DNA of 64,000 nucleotides, from positions 62,001-126,000 of the forward strand of contig NZ_JAXCLW010000010.1 in the NCBI RefSeq assembly GCF_034044715.1, read 5' to 3'. The stretch is from Dongia_B soli (GTDB lineage: Bacteria; Pseudomonadota; Alphaproteobacteria; Dongiales; Dongiaceae). Each line of letters starts with the position of its first letter. Within the stretch, counting starts at the first letter, position 1. Positions 52,382 through 61,131 of the stretch are shown here, piece after piece. A program made the translations under genes and the position numbers. The notes below the pieces were generated by a model. That model was not told the origin of the DNA, ran no database searches, and saw nothing but the letters and a program-made list of their open reading frames with translations.

Positions 52382-52977
52382 CACGCGCGCGCGGCCTTTT
52401 CCGCTTCGATTTCCTTCATGTCGATATAGCGATCGCCGATGCGGGGATGCAGGCGCCCGCCCGTCGCAGCACCGAGCGCGACCACGACTTCATCCGGGGC
52501 CGGGGCATCGTCGATGGTGAATTCGATCGTGAGATAATGTGAGCGCATGCCTTCGTCATTCTTATGGGTCATCGGAATGGCGATGGCGCAGCCGGGACCG
52601 CCGCGCTTGTTGGTGAAGCTGAGATAGCTCTTACCGCCGACCGCTTCGCGATAGAGATTGCCGAAGCGCAAAGTGTGGATCAGGGCGGAGGCATGTTCGA
52701 CCTCGCCATTGCTGCCGACGACGGCGGCCTTGCCATAGGCCTCGACGCCGTCCTTGCCGCCGCAGCGTTCCAGGATGATCGGCACCAGATGCTCGCCGAT
52801 CTTCGGGGCGATGCCGAGGATCTCCGGACGCAGATTTTCGACGAAAGGTCGTCCGGCCCAGGGATTGCGCAGCACCGCCGCGGCCGCCACCATGCGAACC
52901 GGCTTCGTGCCGGCCTTGCCGCCCTCGATGAAGATATCCTCGGTATGGGTGACGATCTTGCGAAGCTGCAGGTCCAT
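52381..52977 (-). CDS. AA_synth-family (DUF1185) protein
   Basis: A 198-residue protein with the family's pattern: RKIVTHTEDIFIEGGKAGTK, AAVLRNPWAGRPFVENLRP, GNLYREAVGGKSYLSFTNKR, and GGRLHPRIGDRYID. The family is annotated 'amino acid synthesis' without firm biochemical support, and members recur beside flavin-dependent monooxygenases in catabolic clusters. It is the first gene of the set hydrolase, dehydrogenase, NIPSNAP, with 149 bases upstream to the GntR gene. Confidence 0.85.
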   Translation of the reverse strand: MDLQLRKIVTHTEDIFIEGGKAGTKPVRMVAAAAVLRNPWAGRPFVENLRPEILGIAPKIGEHLVPIILERCGGKDGVEAYGKAAVVGSNGEVEHASALIHTLRFGNLYREAVGGKSYLSFTNKRGGPGCAIAIPMTHKNDEGMRSHYLTIEFTIDDAPAPDEVVVALGAATGGRLHPRIGDRYIDMKEIEAEKAARA

Positions 52978-53126
52978 TTTATCTCTCTTCCATCAATGAG
53001 TTACGCGGAATGGCTCTCTCTTGCGGGCCTCTTTGGTGCCCTTCCCGGTTTCTGGTATGCCATATTAGAGATTATCTAATATAGCCATTTCGACTGCTTC
53101 GATAGCGGCCGATTGCCACCCCTCTT

Positions 53127-53855
53127 TTATCCTGTAAGTCTCGGTGAATGCGGCTGGATCGCGTCCTGGCGCCGCAGCATGTCGAGGGCTGCATTGCGGG
53201 CCAGACGTACGTGTTCCTTGCAGGCGGTTTCCGCCGCATCGGGATCACGCCGGCAGATGGCTTCGGTGATCTTGGTCATCTCATTGAGGCTGCCAGGGGC
53301 CCGCCCGGGTTGCGACATCGACGTGGCGCGCAGGAAGACGACCCGGGCATGGAGCGAGCGGATCATGTCCCGGATGAGATGGTTGTCGCAGCCTTCCAGC
53401 AGTACGTCATAAAAATGCGTCGCTTCGGCCACGATTTCGCGCGTATCGCCTGTGGCGAAGGCGGCTTCCAGTTTCTGCAGCGCGCTCTGAAGGGCATTAA
53501 TTTCCTTGGTTGTCGCGCGTTCGGCGAAGAGGCGGCCGGCCAGACCTTCCAGCGCCTCGCGCACCTCGTAGATATGCTGGGCATCTTCCGGCGTCACAAT
53601 GGCGACGCTGGGTCCCTTGTTGGGGATGTTCTGCACCAGGCCTTCGGATTCCAAATGGCGCAGGGCCTCGCGCACGCTGGTGCGGCTGACGCCGGTCAGC
53701 TCGCACAACTCGCGCTCGATCAGCCGGTCGCCCGGCTTGAAACGGAATTCCAGGATGGCGCGGCGCAACACATCCAGCACCTGCTGGCGCAGGGTGACGG
53801 TGCTTTTGCTGACCTTGAGCGAGGAAAGCCCGCCGCGTTCTTTTTGACTCGTCAT
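53127..53855 (-). CDS. GntR-family (FCD) transcriptional regulator
   Basis: A FadR/FCD-type regulator, 242 residues from the ATG at 53855; upstream in-frame starts at 53882 and 53930 are possible. The winged helix is at about 20-85 (FRFKPGDRLIERELCELTG, RTSVREALRHLESEGLVQ). The FCD effector domain follows, with the metal-binding D/H pattern partly visible (LLEGCDNHLIRDMIRSLHAR). It probably controls the catabolic genes on either side. Confidence 0.9.
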   Translation of the reverse strand: MTSQKERGGLSSLKVSKSTVTLRQQVLDVLRRAILEFRFKPGDRLIERELCELTGVSRTSVREALRHLESEGLVQNIPNKGPSVAIVTPEDAQHIYEVREALEGLAGRLFAERATTKEINALQSALQKLEAAFATGDTREIVAEATHFYDVLLEGCDNHLIRDMIRSLHARVVFLRATSMSQPGRAPGSLNEMTKITEAICRRDPDAAETACKEHVRLARNAALDMLRRQDAIQPHSPRLTG

Positions 53856-53944
53856 TGCAGGAATCGCCTTTTTGCCGGGCATTGCCGATCCCAGCATTAC
53901 AACCGGCCAATCGTCGCTTGCAAGCTGCATCCGTTCCCGCCCGC

Positions 53945-55012
53945 TTATTCCGCCACCCTCTTCAGACCCGGCCGCTCGGCAAAAGCCGGCATGACTTCGT
54001 CGACGAATAGCTTCAGGGATTTCCGCTGCAACTCCATCGGCAGGCCATAAGAGGCGTAATAGATGAAGTTGTCGAAGCCGAGCGCTTCGTAGCGCTTCAG
54101 CTTGGCGATGACCTCATCCGGCGTGCCGAACATCAGATTGGTGCGCAGCATGTCGGCATCGTATTCCGCGCGATGTTCCAACGCCGCGAGATCGACCTGC
54201 TCCGGGAAGCCGTTATCGACATCGCCCAGTTCCCGGAACAGGTTCTCGAACTGGCCGGCGACGCGGCGCATGGAATTAACATAGGGCTCCCAGTCATCGG
54301 CACGGGCATAGACGCCGGTGTGGCGCATGGTGGAGAGGCGCGGCCGCTTGGTGCCCGCCGGCGCCTTGGCGAGCGAGTCTTCGAAACGCTGCTTATAGGT
54401 CTCGACTTCGTGGAAATCGCGGGTCATCGCCCAGGTCATGATGTTGCAGTCATTGGCGACGGCCCAGTCGAAGGAGACCGGATTACGCGCCGCGACCCAG
54501 ATCGGCGGATTCTTCTGCAAGGGCTTCGGGGTGGAGGTTGCCTTGGGGAAGGACCAGTATTTGCCGTGATGCTCGACATCGCCCTGCCAGAGCTGCTTCA
54601 CCAGCGGCAGCATTTCCAGCATATAAGGCACGCTTTCCTGCGCCTTCACCCCGCCCGCCATGCGGTTGAATTCGCGCTGATAGGCGCCGCAGCCGATGCC
54701 GAATTCCAGCCGTCCGTTGGTGAGGAGATCGAGCATCGCCGCCTCGCCGGCAACGCGGATCGGATGCCAGTAAGGCGCCACGACGACCGCGGTGCCAAGG
54801 CGGATGGTACTGGTATGCGAACCCCACCAGCCGAGGATCTGGAATGGATTGGGCGCGATGGTCATTTCGATTGCGTGATGTTCCGCCGCCCAGGCGATTT
54901 CGAAGCCGCCGCGTTCGGCCATCTGCACCATGTCCAAGGTATGGCGCATGACGTCGCGCATATCGGTGCTGGGGTTCATGCGTTCCAGATTGATGGCGAG
55001 GCTGAATTTCAT
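53945..55012 (-). CDS. LLM-class flavin-dependent monooxygenase
   Basis: A 355-residue bacterial-luciferase-like oxidoreductase using reduced FMN (WAAEHHAIEMTIAPNPFQIL, VVVAPYWHPIRVAGEAAMLD, NGRLEFGIGCGAYQREFNRM, and PKPLQKNPPIWVAARNP). Such enzymes oxidise ring heterocycles, aldehydes, sulfonates or ketones. The flavin reductase 12 bases upstream should supply FMNH2. The substrate cannot be read from sequence; it is not close to RutA, the pyrimidine oxygenase, in the segments I can compare. Confidence 0.92.
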   Translation of the reverse strand: MKFSLAINLERMNPSTDMRDVMRHTLDMVQMAERGGFEIAWAAEHHAIEMTIAPNPFQILGWWGSHTSTIRLGTAVVVAPYWHPIRVAGEAAMLDLLTNGRLEFGIGCGAYQREFNRMAGGVKAQESVPYMLEMLPLVKQLWQGDVEHHGKYWSFPKATSTPKPLQKNPPIWVAARNPVSFDWAVANDCNIMTWAMTRDFHEVETYKQRFEDSLAKAPAGTKRPRLSTMRHTGVYARADDWEPYVNSMRRVAGQFENLFRELGDVDNGFPEQVDLAALEHRAEYDADMLRTNLMFGTPDEVIAKLKRYEALGFDNFIYYASYGLPMELQRKSLKLFVDEVMPAFAERPGLKRVAE

Positions 55013-55024
55013 GGAAACGGTCCT

Positions 55025-55567
55025 TCAGTTGACAGTGGCGACGGTGGTGGCCGTCGGAAAATCGGGAGCAGTTTCGGCGGCGATAGCGCCGTAGCTGCCG
55101 CGGCAGAAGAGCAAGGGCGAAGCATCGATGCGGCCGTAATCGGCGACGGCGCCGATCAGGATCACATGATCGCCGGCATCGATGCGCTGATGCAGGCGGC
55201 AATCGAGATAGGCCAGGACATTGTCGAGTACCGGCGCGCCGGTGATGCGAGGCCGCCAGCTCACGCCGGCGAATTTATCGGCGCTGGGCGTCGCGAAACG
55301 GGTCGAGAGATCGCGCTGCTGTTCGTCGAGGATGTTGACAGCGAAGCCCTCGGCGCTGTCGAAAGCGGCGAGGATCGGTACCGACTTGGCAACACAGACC
55401 AGGATCAAAGCCGGTTCGAGGGAGACCGAGGTAAAGGAATTCGCCGTCATGCCGCGCGGCTGGCCGGTGGCATCCAGCGTGGTGACGACGGTGACGCCGG
55501 TCGCGAAGCAGCCGAGGGTGCGGCGCAATTCGCGGATATCGCTGGTCGCTGCTACCGGTTTCGTCAT
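55025..55567 (-). CDS. Flavin reductase (RutF/HpaC-like)
   Basis: A 180-residue flavin reductase domain protein (LGCFATGVTVVTTLDATGQP, GMTANSFTSVSLEPALILVC, and NVLAYLDCRLHQRIDAGDHV, then ILIGAV). It reduces FMN with NAD(P)H for the adjacent luciferase-like monooxygenase. It begins the two-gene unit on the minus strand, with about 200 bases to the upstream PucR gene in which I see no other feature. Confidence 0.93.
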   Translation of the reverse strand: MTKPVAATSDIRELRRTLGCFATGVTVVTTLDATGQPRGMTANSFTSVSLEPALILVCVAKSVPILAAFDSAEGFAVNILDEQQRDLSTRFATPSADKFAGVSWRPRITGAPVLDNVLAYLDCRLHQRIDAGDHVILIGAVADYGRIDASPLLFCRGSYGAIAAETAPDFPTATTVATVN

Positions 55568-55768
55568 CTGGACCTCCCGTCCGATTGGTTTCTAAGAAAA
55601 GGATAAGGGATGGGGAGGGGGCGTTCTTCCTATGAGTCCGAGGAAGGCAGGGGTTATTTATGCTCTGCTTCGGAGCAGTGGCCGGTAGGTTTTCAAGCAA
55701 CCAAGCCTGGAGGGCTCCTGCGGAAGGGCAGTCCATACCATATAACCCACTGATATTACTGCTGTTGT

Positions 55769-57577
55769 CTAGCCTGCCAGGGTGCCGCGCACCCGCAAGG
55801 CGACGTCAAGGGCGATCCGGGTATCGGGATCTTCCAAGTCCAGCTTAAAGACATCGGTTAGGCGCTGGAGCCGGTAGCGGAGGGTGGTGACGTGAATCCC
55901 GAGGGCATCGGCCGTCGCCTGGTAACGCCCGCTATTGGCCAGGAAACGCTCGAGCGTGGGCAGCAGATTGCCGTCATGGGCGCGGTCATAGTCCTCGATC
56001 GCGCCCAGGGTTTCCTCGACGAAGCTGCGCAACGCATCGGGATCGGCAATGGCGATCAACCGGGCGAGGGGGCCGAAATCGCCGCTTTCGACGATGCCGC
56101 GCCGGCCCACGCGGGCGGCCAGTTTCAGCAGGCGATCGCAATCGCGCCGCGCATCGCGGTAATCCTCCAGGCGCTGACAGAGAGCGCTCAGGCAAGCGAC
56201 AGGCTTGGCCTGGGAGAGCCAGGCGATCTCCTCAATCATCTGTTCGAGCAATTGCCGCGCCGCCTTCGCGCTGGCGCCCCGTTCCGGCAAGAAGATGATA
56301 TAGGTCGTGCCGCCCGCTTCCGTCGTCGCATTTTCGGCAAAGGCGGTGGCGCCGGCCAGGCGTTGTCGCGCCAGGCGGGCGAGAGCCTGTTCGATATCGG
56401 CGCTGCTGGCCGCCGGTCCTTTGGCCGTTCCTTTGCCTGTGGCCGGCGCGAGCGACAGCGCGGCCAGACGTGCCGGCTCATCGAGCGGCAATTGCAGATG
56501 ATGGGCGCGCGCGAAGGTTGCCGCCTCGTCGCGCCAATCGCCGCTGAAGAGGCGCGAAAAGAATTCGCCATGGGTTTCCGCTTGCACATCGAACCGGATG
56601 CGGCGGCGCAACAACAGCATGGCGAAGGCGGCGCGCAATTCCTGCGCGGTCAGGGCCTCGACGGCATCGAGCGCGCGGTCGTCGCTCAACAGCAGGATGC
56701 CGCCAAGGACATCGCCACCGGCGGTGCAGGGCTCGACGATGGCATCAATCTCGCCATAACCGAGCAGAGACAAACGGCGCAGTTGTTCGAACTGACCGAT
56801 CTCGGCTTCGCGCACGATCTGCGCCAACTGACGGAAGGTTGCCGGTGCCACACGGTCCGGCCAGTTGAGGCCCGTGGTATCGCCGGCCGAGGTCACTTGA
56901 TTGGTGGTGAGATCGACCAATAGGAGTGTGCGGTCGAGATAGCGGCGGCAGAGTTCGATGAAGGCCTCGGTATCTTCCGTCGTCAGCACCCGTTCCATGG
57001 CATGTTGATGGATCTCCAGCGCCTGGCGGAGCGAGTCATTCTGCTGCGCTTCCAGCCACAGGCGATGGGCCTTTTCAACCGCCAGCGATCCGAGGAGCGC
57101 CACGGTTTCCAGAAAAGCGGTTTCCTCGGCATCGACCTTGCGGACCTCATGGGCATGGACGGAGAGCACCATGTTGCGGCCTTGCTCGTCACGTGCACTG
57201 AAAGGCAGCAGCACGACGGTGCGATAATCGCGTTCCATCGCTTCCTGGCGATAGCCGGCGGAATCCGGCAGGGCCTGGGCATCGTCGATGATCATCGTCT
57301 GGCGTGCATCCAGCACCGTCTTCACCGGGCTGGTCTGCAAAAGCCAGCGATCGACCGCGCCTTTGGTGCGGTCGGCGAAGAGGGGATCGTAGCGGGCGAC
57401 GAGCACCGAATAACCGCTCGCTTCATCCACCGCCATGATGGCGGCGCTGCTCCAGGAGGAACGCTGGCAAACCGCCGTGGTAATGAGCGACAGGACTTCG
57501 GGCAGGGCGCTGCCGGCATTCACCAGGCTGGCGATATGCCCCAAACTCTTCAATCGCTCGGTCAGCCGTGCAGCCAT
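55769..57577 (-). CDS. PucR/CdaR-family transcriptional regulator with GAF-like sensor domain
   Basis: A 602-residue regulator. Residues about 5-165 form a GAF-like sensor (TTAVCQRSSWSSAAIMAVDE, VVLLPFSARDEQGRNMVLSV). The middle part is PucR-like. The C-terminal HTH_30 motif at about 540-595 reads LERFLANSGRYQATADALGI, then HVTTLRYRLQRL. PucR-type proteins activate catabolic genes for purines and other nitrogen compounds. Being just upstream of the flavin reductase and monooxygenase genes on the same strand, it is the likely pathway-specific sensor. Confidence 0.9.
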   Translation of the reverse strand: MAARLTERLKSLGHIASLVNAGSALPEVLSLITTAVCQRSSWSSAAIMAVDEASGYSVLVARYDPLFADRTKGAVDRWLLQTSPVKTVLDARQTMIIDDAQALPDSAGYRQEAMERDYRTVVLLPFSARDEQGRNMVLSVHAHEVRKVDAEETAFLETVALLGSLAVEKAHRLWLEAQQNDSLRQALEIHQHAMERVLTTEDTEAFIELCRRYLDRTLLLVDLTTNQVTSAGDTTGLNWPDRVAPATFRQLAQIVREAEIGQFEQLRRLSLLGYGEIDAIVEPCTAGGDVLGGILLLSDDRALDAVEALTAQELRAAFAMLLLRRRIRFDVQAETHGEFFSRLFSGDWRDEAATFARAHHLQLPLDEPARLAALSLAPATGKGTAKGPAASSADIEQALARLARQRLAGATAFAENATTEAGGTTYIIFLPERGASAKAARQLLEQMIEEIAWLSQAKPVACLSALCQRLEDYRDARRDCDRLLKLAARVGRRGIVESGDFGPLARLIAIADPDALRSFVEETLGAIEDYDRAHDGNLLPTLERFLANSGRYQATADALGIHVTTLRYRLQRLTDVFKLDLEDPDTRIALDVALRVRGTLAG

Positions 57578-57711
57578 TCGTCATCCAGCGAGCAGGAAGT
57601 CCATGCGAAGCGGAGGGTTGCACGATTGCCGGCTGCGGTAAAGCTTGCTCCCACAAGCTCACTCAACCTGCCGTCCCGCAAAAAATATGCGAGGCGAAGC
57701 GGTTTTTCGTC

Positions 57712-57736
57712 GGAACGACCTGGCTGCCCATCAGTT
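57712..57736 (+). promoter_or_regulatory. Candidate EcfG-type stress promoter (GGAAC-N16-AGTT) upstream of the KGG gene
   Basis: GGAAC at 57712-57716 is followed after exactly 16 bases by AGTT (57733-57736), 105 bases before the KGG gene. The spacing matches four further elements in the stress island, but the -10 differs by one base from their TGTT. The remainder of 57578-57841 shows nothing else. Confidence 0.5.
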
Positions 57737-57841
57737 TGCTGTATGACCGTGGCGCTAGAAGCGAATGTGGTCGGCACCTAGTCGATGGGCATTTGCAAGT
57801 CGCGGTCAGAAATTCGAAAGCAACAGACCAAGGAGAGCATA

Positions 57842-58054
57842 ATGGCTCAGGAAAAACGCGGTTTCGCTTCGATGGACCAAGACAAACAGCGTGAGATTGC
57901 CAGCAAGGGCGGCCACGCCAGTGGCGGTAACTTCAAGAACGATCCGGAACGCGCTTCTGAAGCTGGACGCAAGGGCGGTCATGAAAGCGGCGGTAACTTC
58001 GCCAATGACCGCGAACGCGCATCGGAAGCGGGCCGGAAGGGCGGCCGCTCCTAA
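57842..58054 (+). CDS. KGG-motif general stress protein
   Basis: A 70-residue hydrophilic protein made of three KGG repeats: REIASKGGHASGGNF, SEAGRKGGHESGGNF and the terminal SEAGRKGGRS. The family (YciG/Con-10-like) is induced by desiccation, osmotic or stationary-phase stress, and members are probably intrinsically disordered protectants. The ATG at 57842 has an AAGGAGAG site. The product is strongly charged, with no cysteine. It is followed by a clear terminator. Confidence 0.93.
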   Translation: MAQEKRGFASMDQDKQREIASKGGHASGGNFKNDPERASEAGRKGGHESGGNFANDRERASEAGRKGGRS

Positions 58055-58077
58055 AGCTTTAAGGTAGCACTAACGAG

Positions 58078-58107
58078 CGGGGCGGAAGGATGACTTCCGC
58101 CCCGTTT
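58078..58107 (+). terminator. Terminator after the KGG gene
   Basis: CGGGGCGGAAG (58078-58088) pairs perfectly with CTTCCGCCCCG (58094-58104) around five bases, followed by TTT. It separates the KGG gene from the next stress gene, which has its own candidate promoter. Confidence 0.8.
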
Positions 58108-58156
58108 CATATTGGGGCTTTTGCTTCCGGGCGATTTCTTTGCGTGGATGTCGCGC

Positions 58157-58181
58157 GGAACGGATCGGCAGGCGCGCTGTT
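58157..58181 (+). promoter_or_regulatory. EcfG-type stress promoter (GGAAC-N16-TGTT) upstream of the alcohol dehydrogenase gene
   Basis: GGAAC at 58157-58161, sixteen bases, TGTT at 58178-58181, then 25 bases to the ATG at 58207. Known alphaproteobacterial EcfG promoters read GGAAC-N16/17-CGTT. Identical elements occur at 61894 and 63753 and, on the other strand, at 61842. Confidence 0.7.
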
Positions 58182-58206
58182 GAGTGAACAGCGGAAGGAG
58201 GCGGTG

Positions 58207-59424
58207 ATGAAAGCAGTGGTATTTCATGGCATCGGCGATATTCGCCTGGAAGAGGTGGCCGAGCCGCGCATCGAACAGCCGACCGATGCCGTCGTCCGGC
58301 TGACGGCCTCAGCAATTTGCGGCACCGATCTGCACATGATCCGCGGCACCATGGCGGATATGAAGCCGGGAACCATCCTCGGCCACGAGGGCGTCGGCGT
58401 GATCGAAGAACTCGGCGACATGGTACGCAACCTGAGGGTCGGCGATCGCGTGGTCATTCCCTCTACCATCGCCTGCGGCAGTTGCTCTTATTGCCGGGCC
58501 GGCTATTACGCGCAATGCGATACCGCCAACCCGAAAGGCAATCGCGCCGGCACTGCCTTCTTCGGCGGACCCGGTTCGACAGGTCCCTTCCATGGCCTGC
58601 AGGCGGAAAAAGCGCGTATCCCTTATGCACATGTCGGCCTGGTGAAATTGCCGGATGATGTCTCGGACGATCAGGCCATCCTGCTATCGGACATTTTCCC
58701 GACCGGCTATTTCGGCGCCGACCTTGCTGAGATCCGCGATGGCGATACGGTGGCTGTCTTCGGCTGCGGGCCGGTGGGGCAGTTCGCCATCCTTAGCGCC
58801 AAACTGCACGGGGCGGGTCGGGTAATCGCGGTGGATTGCTATCCCGATCGCCTGGATATGGCGCGGCAACAAGGCGCGGAGACGGTGAACTTCGACGAAG
58901 AGAATCCGGTCGAAACGATCTTGCAGCTGACCGGGGGGATCGGCGTGGACCGCGCCATCGATGCCGTCGGCATCGACGCCATGCACGCGCATGAAGGACC
59001 GGCCAAGCCATCACGCGACCAGGCAAAAAAATTCGACCAGGAAGTGAAGAAGGTCGCGCCGAAGCAAAAACCGAGCAACGGCAACTGGCATCCGGGCGAT
59101 GCGCCGAGCCAGGTCCTGCAATGGGCGACCGAGGCTTTGGCGAAAGCCGGAACCCTCGCCATCATCGGCGTCTATCCTCCCGGCGCCGACAGTTTTCCGA
59201 TCGGGCAGGCGATGAACAAGAACCTCACGATCAAGATGGGGAATTGCAATCACCGGAAATACATTCCGCATCTGCTCGATCTGGTGCGCAGCGATATCGT
59301 CGATCCGACCAGCATCCTCACCAAGGGCGAGCCGCTATCGGACGCGCTTGAGGCTTATAAGCAATTCGACCAGCGCAAATGCGGTTGGACCAAGGTGGAG
59401 CTAAAGCTGGAGGCATCAAGCTAA
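58207..59424 (+). CDS. Zinc-dependent alcohol dehydrogenase, glutathione-independent formaldehyde dehydrogenase-like
   Basis: A 405-residue medium-chain dehydrogenase. The catalytic zinc ligands lie in SAICGTDLHMI and ILGHEGVGVIEELG; the structural zinc cysteines in IACGSCSYCRAGYYAQC; and the NAD fold in VAVFGCGPVGQFAILSAKL. An extended Lys-rich insertion near 260-300 (HEGPAKPSRDQAKKFDQE) is typical of the long FdhA-like subgroup. The ATG at 58207 has AGGAGG upstream. A GGAAC-type promoter suggests induction in general stress, perhaps for aldehyde detoxification. Confidence 0.9.
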   Translation: MKAVVFHGIGDIRLEEVAEPRIEQPTDAVVRLTASAICGTDLHMIRGTMADMKPGTILGHEGVGVIEELGDMVRNLRVGDRVVIPSTIACGSCSYCRAGYYAQCDTANPKGNRAGTAFFGGPGSTGPFHGLQAEKARIPYAHVGLVKLPDDVSDDQAILLSDIFPTGYFGADLAEIRDGDTVAVFGCGPVGQFAILSAKLHGAGRVIAVDCYPDRLDMARQQGAETVNFDEENPVETILQLTGGIGVDRAIDAVGIDAMHAHEGPAKPSRDQAKKFDQEVKKVAPKQKPSNGNWHPGDAPSQVLQWATEALAKAGTLAIIGVYPPGADSFPIGQAMNKNLTIKMGNCNHRKYIPHLLDLVRSDIVDPTSILTKGEPLSDALEAYKQFDQRKCGWTKVELKLEASS

Positions 59425-59467
59425 CCAACCGGCAAACCAAACCAGTAGTCACCTAGGGAGCCTGACC

Positions 59468-59842
59468 ATGAGCCAATCCACGCACCCACGTCATTTATGG
59501 TTGATTGAACCCGTCGCCGAACCGGCCGATCCCCGCTGGCAGGACCGTACCATCTGGCGGAAAGTCGTTGTTGCCGCGGGTAGCGCGGCCTTTGCCCGGG
59601 AGATCGCCGAGAGTTGGGCGCTGAACACGGCGCGCAATCAGCTTGGCATCACCGGCCAGATCGGTAACGAAAGTCCAAGCCAATGCGCCGGCTTCAGCGA
59701 CGTCAAGCTCTATGCCGTCAAGGAAGTGCCGACGGAGAGCCTCGGCATTCTGGATCCCAATGAGCCGTCAGAAGGTGTGATTCTCGCCGAGCCGCTGAGC
59801 GCTACGGAACAGCGACAGGACCTGGTCCAGGACCAGGCCTGA
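59468..59842 (+). CDS. Hypothetical protein
   Basis: A 124-residue soluble protein in the order HLWLIEPVAEPADPRWQDR, VVVAAGSAAFAREIAESWAL, SPSQCAGFSDVKLYAVKEV. I do not recognise it with certainty. Its pattern (tryptophans, a repeating 'x-AR-IAE' helix) recalls small proteins found in alphaproteobacterial stress islands. A GGGAGCC sits just before the ATG, and it may be cotranscribed with the dehydrogenase. Confidence 0.7.
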   Translation: MSQSTHPRHLWLIEPVAEPADPRWQDRTIWRKVVVAAGSAAFAREIAESWALNTARNQLGITGQIGNESPSQCAGFSDVKLYAVKEVPTESLGILDPNEPSEGVILAEPLSATEQRQDLVQDQA

Positions 59843-59844
59843 CC

Positions 59845-60213
59845 GGTTGGGCGGACACGGCAGGAATCGCCGTCAATCTTATTTACTTCATTCTGCCGCT
59901 TTGGGTGATGGTCGGATTCTGCGACTGGATGTGCCACCGCGCGCGAACTGAACGCACCACAGGGCCTATGAAGGCCTCGGCCGCGCATGAACCGACCGGC
60001 TATTGGGACCTCGTTTATGCCAACGCCCACGGCCATCTCACCGGTTGAGCAGCGCGTGCCGGATTTCCTCTCGATCTTCGTGCTGGGGAAGCAGCAGCCA
60101 TTCGATTGGAGCCTCCGATTCCGCCATCCGCCGGTAAATCCAATTACCTTTGGGCATTGATGGGGGTGATGGCGCTCAATTTGCTGATGTTGTTGCGGCA
60201 TATCGAAGAATGA
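59845..60213 (+). pseudogene. Decayed membrane-protein gene (frameshifts and internal deletion)
   Basis: From 59845 the frame reads GWADTAGIAVNLIYFILPLW, VMVGFCDWMCHRARTERTTG and soon EPTGYWDLVYANAHG before a TGA at 60046. A +1 frame then gives ISPVEQRVPDFLSIF and KQQPFDWSLRFRHPP, and from 60142 the first frame resumes with NYLWALMGVMALNLLMLL to a stop at 60211. These pieces follow the order of a membrane protein of about 220 residues that I know from alphaproteobacteria (a DYxCHRxxRIExTTG, TxxWDVxYA, EQxVH, LxRxPLP order), but several helices in the middle are missing. The stretch 60214-60272 shows nothing. Confidence 0.65.
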
Positions 60214-60272
60214 GGCGAGGGGACACCGGGTCCCCCGTCCTCGATTAGATCGCGGGAATTCTCCACGATGCG

Positions 60273-60812
60273 CTATAGCCGATAGTCGTTCTCCTGCGGA
60301 TGCGGAGCGAAGCGATGGGTGCCGCCTGTGCCAATATCCATCAGTTCCCGCAGATGTTCCCGAGCACGGCAAAGACGCGAGCGCACGGTGCCGACGGGGA
60401 TGTCCAGAATATTGGCAACCTCATTATATTCTCGTTGCTCAAGGCAAATCAGCCGCACGATCTGGCGGTGCGACGAACTGAGGCAGGAATAGGCCCGGCG
60501 CAGGTCGCGGACCTCGTGGCGAACTTCCTGATTACCTTTATGGGGGATCGCGGAATCGAGATTGCCGTCCTTGGTGAGGACGGGGCTGCGCTTCTTCACT
60601 TCGTTGATGAAGCTGTTGTGAAGGATAGTCATGAGCCACGAGCGAAGGTTCGTACCGGGCTGCCATTTGTCGATATTGGCAATTGCACGAACCAGGCATT
60701 CTTGGATCAAATCGTCGCTTCGCTCTGAATCGCGGGTGAGAAACAGGGCATAACGCCGAAGCCGGGGGATCTCTTCTTCGATGCGACGGAAGATATCGTC
60801 GTTTTTCTTCAT
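60273..60812 (-). CDS. ECF RNA polymerase sigma factor, EcfG-like
   Basis: A 179-residue sigma factor. Region 2 covers EEIPRLRRYALFLTRDSERS, DDLIQECLVRAI and WQPGTNLRSWLMTILHN. Region 4 covers SSHRQIVRLICLEQREYNEV and NILDIPVGTVRSRLCRARE. Its style fits the EcfG group that runs the alphaproteobacterial general stress response together with the PhyR-NepR switch, but no PhyR or NepR gene is in the window, so it may be a paralogue. The surrounding GGAAC-type promoters fit its presence. No GGAAC element precedes its own gene. Confidence 0.9.
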   Translation of the reverse strand: MKKNDDIFRRIEEEIPRLRRYALFLTRDSERSDDLIQECLVRAIANIDKWQPGTNLRSWLMTILHNSFINEVKKRSPVLTKDGNLDSAIPHKGNQEVRHEVRDLRRAYSCLSSSHRQIVRLICLEQREYNEVANILDIPVGTVRSRLCRAREHLRELMDIGTGGTHRFAPHPQENDYRL

Positions 60813-61131
60813 CTCGAATACTCCCTGGAGCCAGATATTGAGCTAGATCGGTAAATCGCTACAGATATGTCGGGGGAAGTAGTCTTGAACGTCTTGTCAC
60901 TCAGATTTAGGCGCAGGGACGGCCGGGGTGAAAACAAAAAACCGCTACTGAATTCACGATATTTTGTCTCGCTGAAGCTGCGTTGTTGGTGAGTTGGCAC
61001 AATGATCGCAGCGAGGGCCCGGGTGAAGCCGGTCACGTGAGCTGTCCCTGATCTCGCTTGCGGTAGGATGCAGCCTCTCACCTGTCATATAGCTGGCTTT
61101 ACGGGGCGGCCGGATGGACTGACGGCCCCAC
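60813..61131. other. Intergenic region between the sigma-factor and udgX genes
   Basis: These 319 bases contain no convincing gene. Both flanking genes are on the minus strand, so this is the promoter region of the sigma gene. I see no GGAAC-type element, no clear terminator and no RNA-gene structure. Confidence 0.5.

Noticed and set aside
53945..55567. Assignment of the monooxygenase and flavin reductase as the Rut pyrimidine system
   Set aside because: The monooxygenase segments do not match RutA, and RutB- and RutC-type genes are missing from the cluster.
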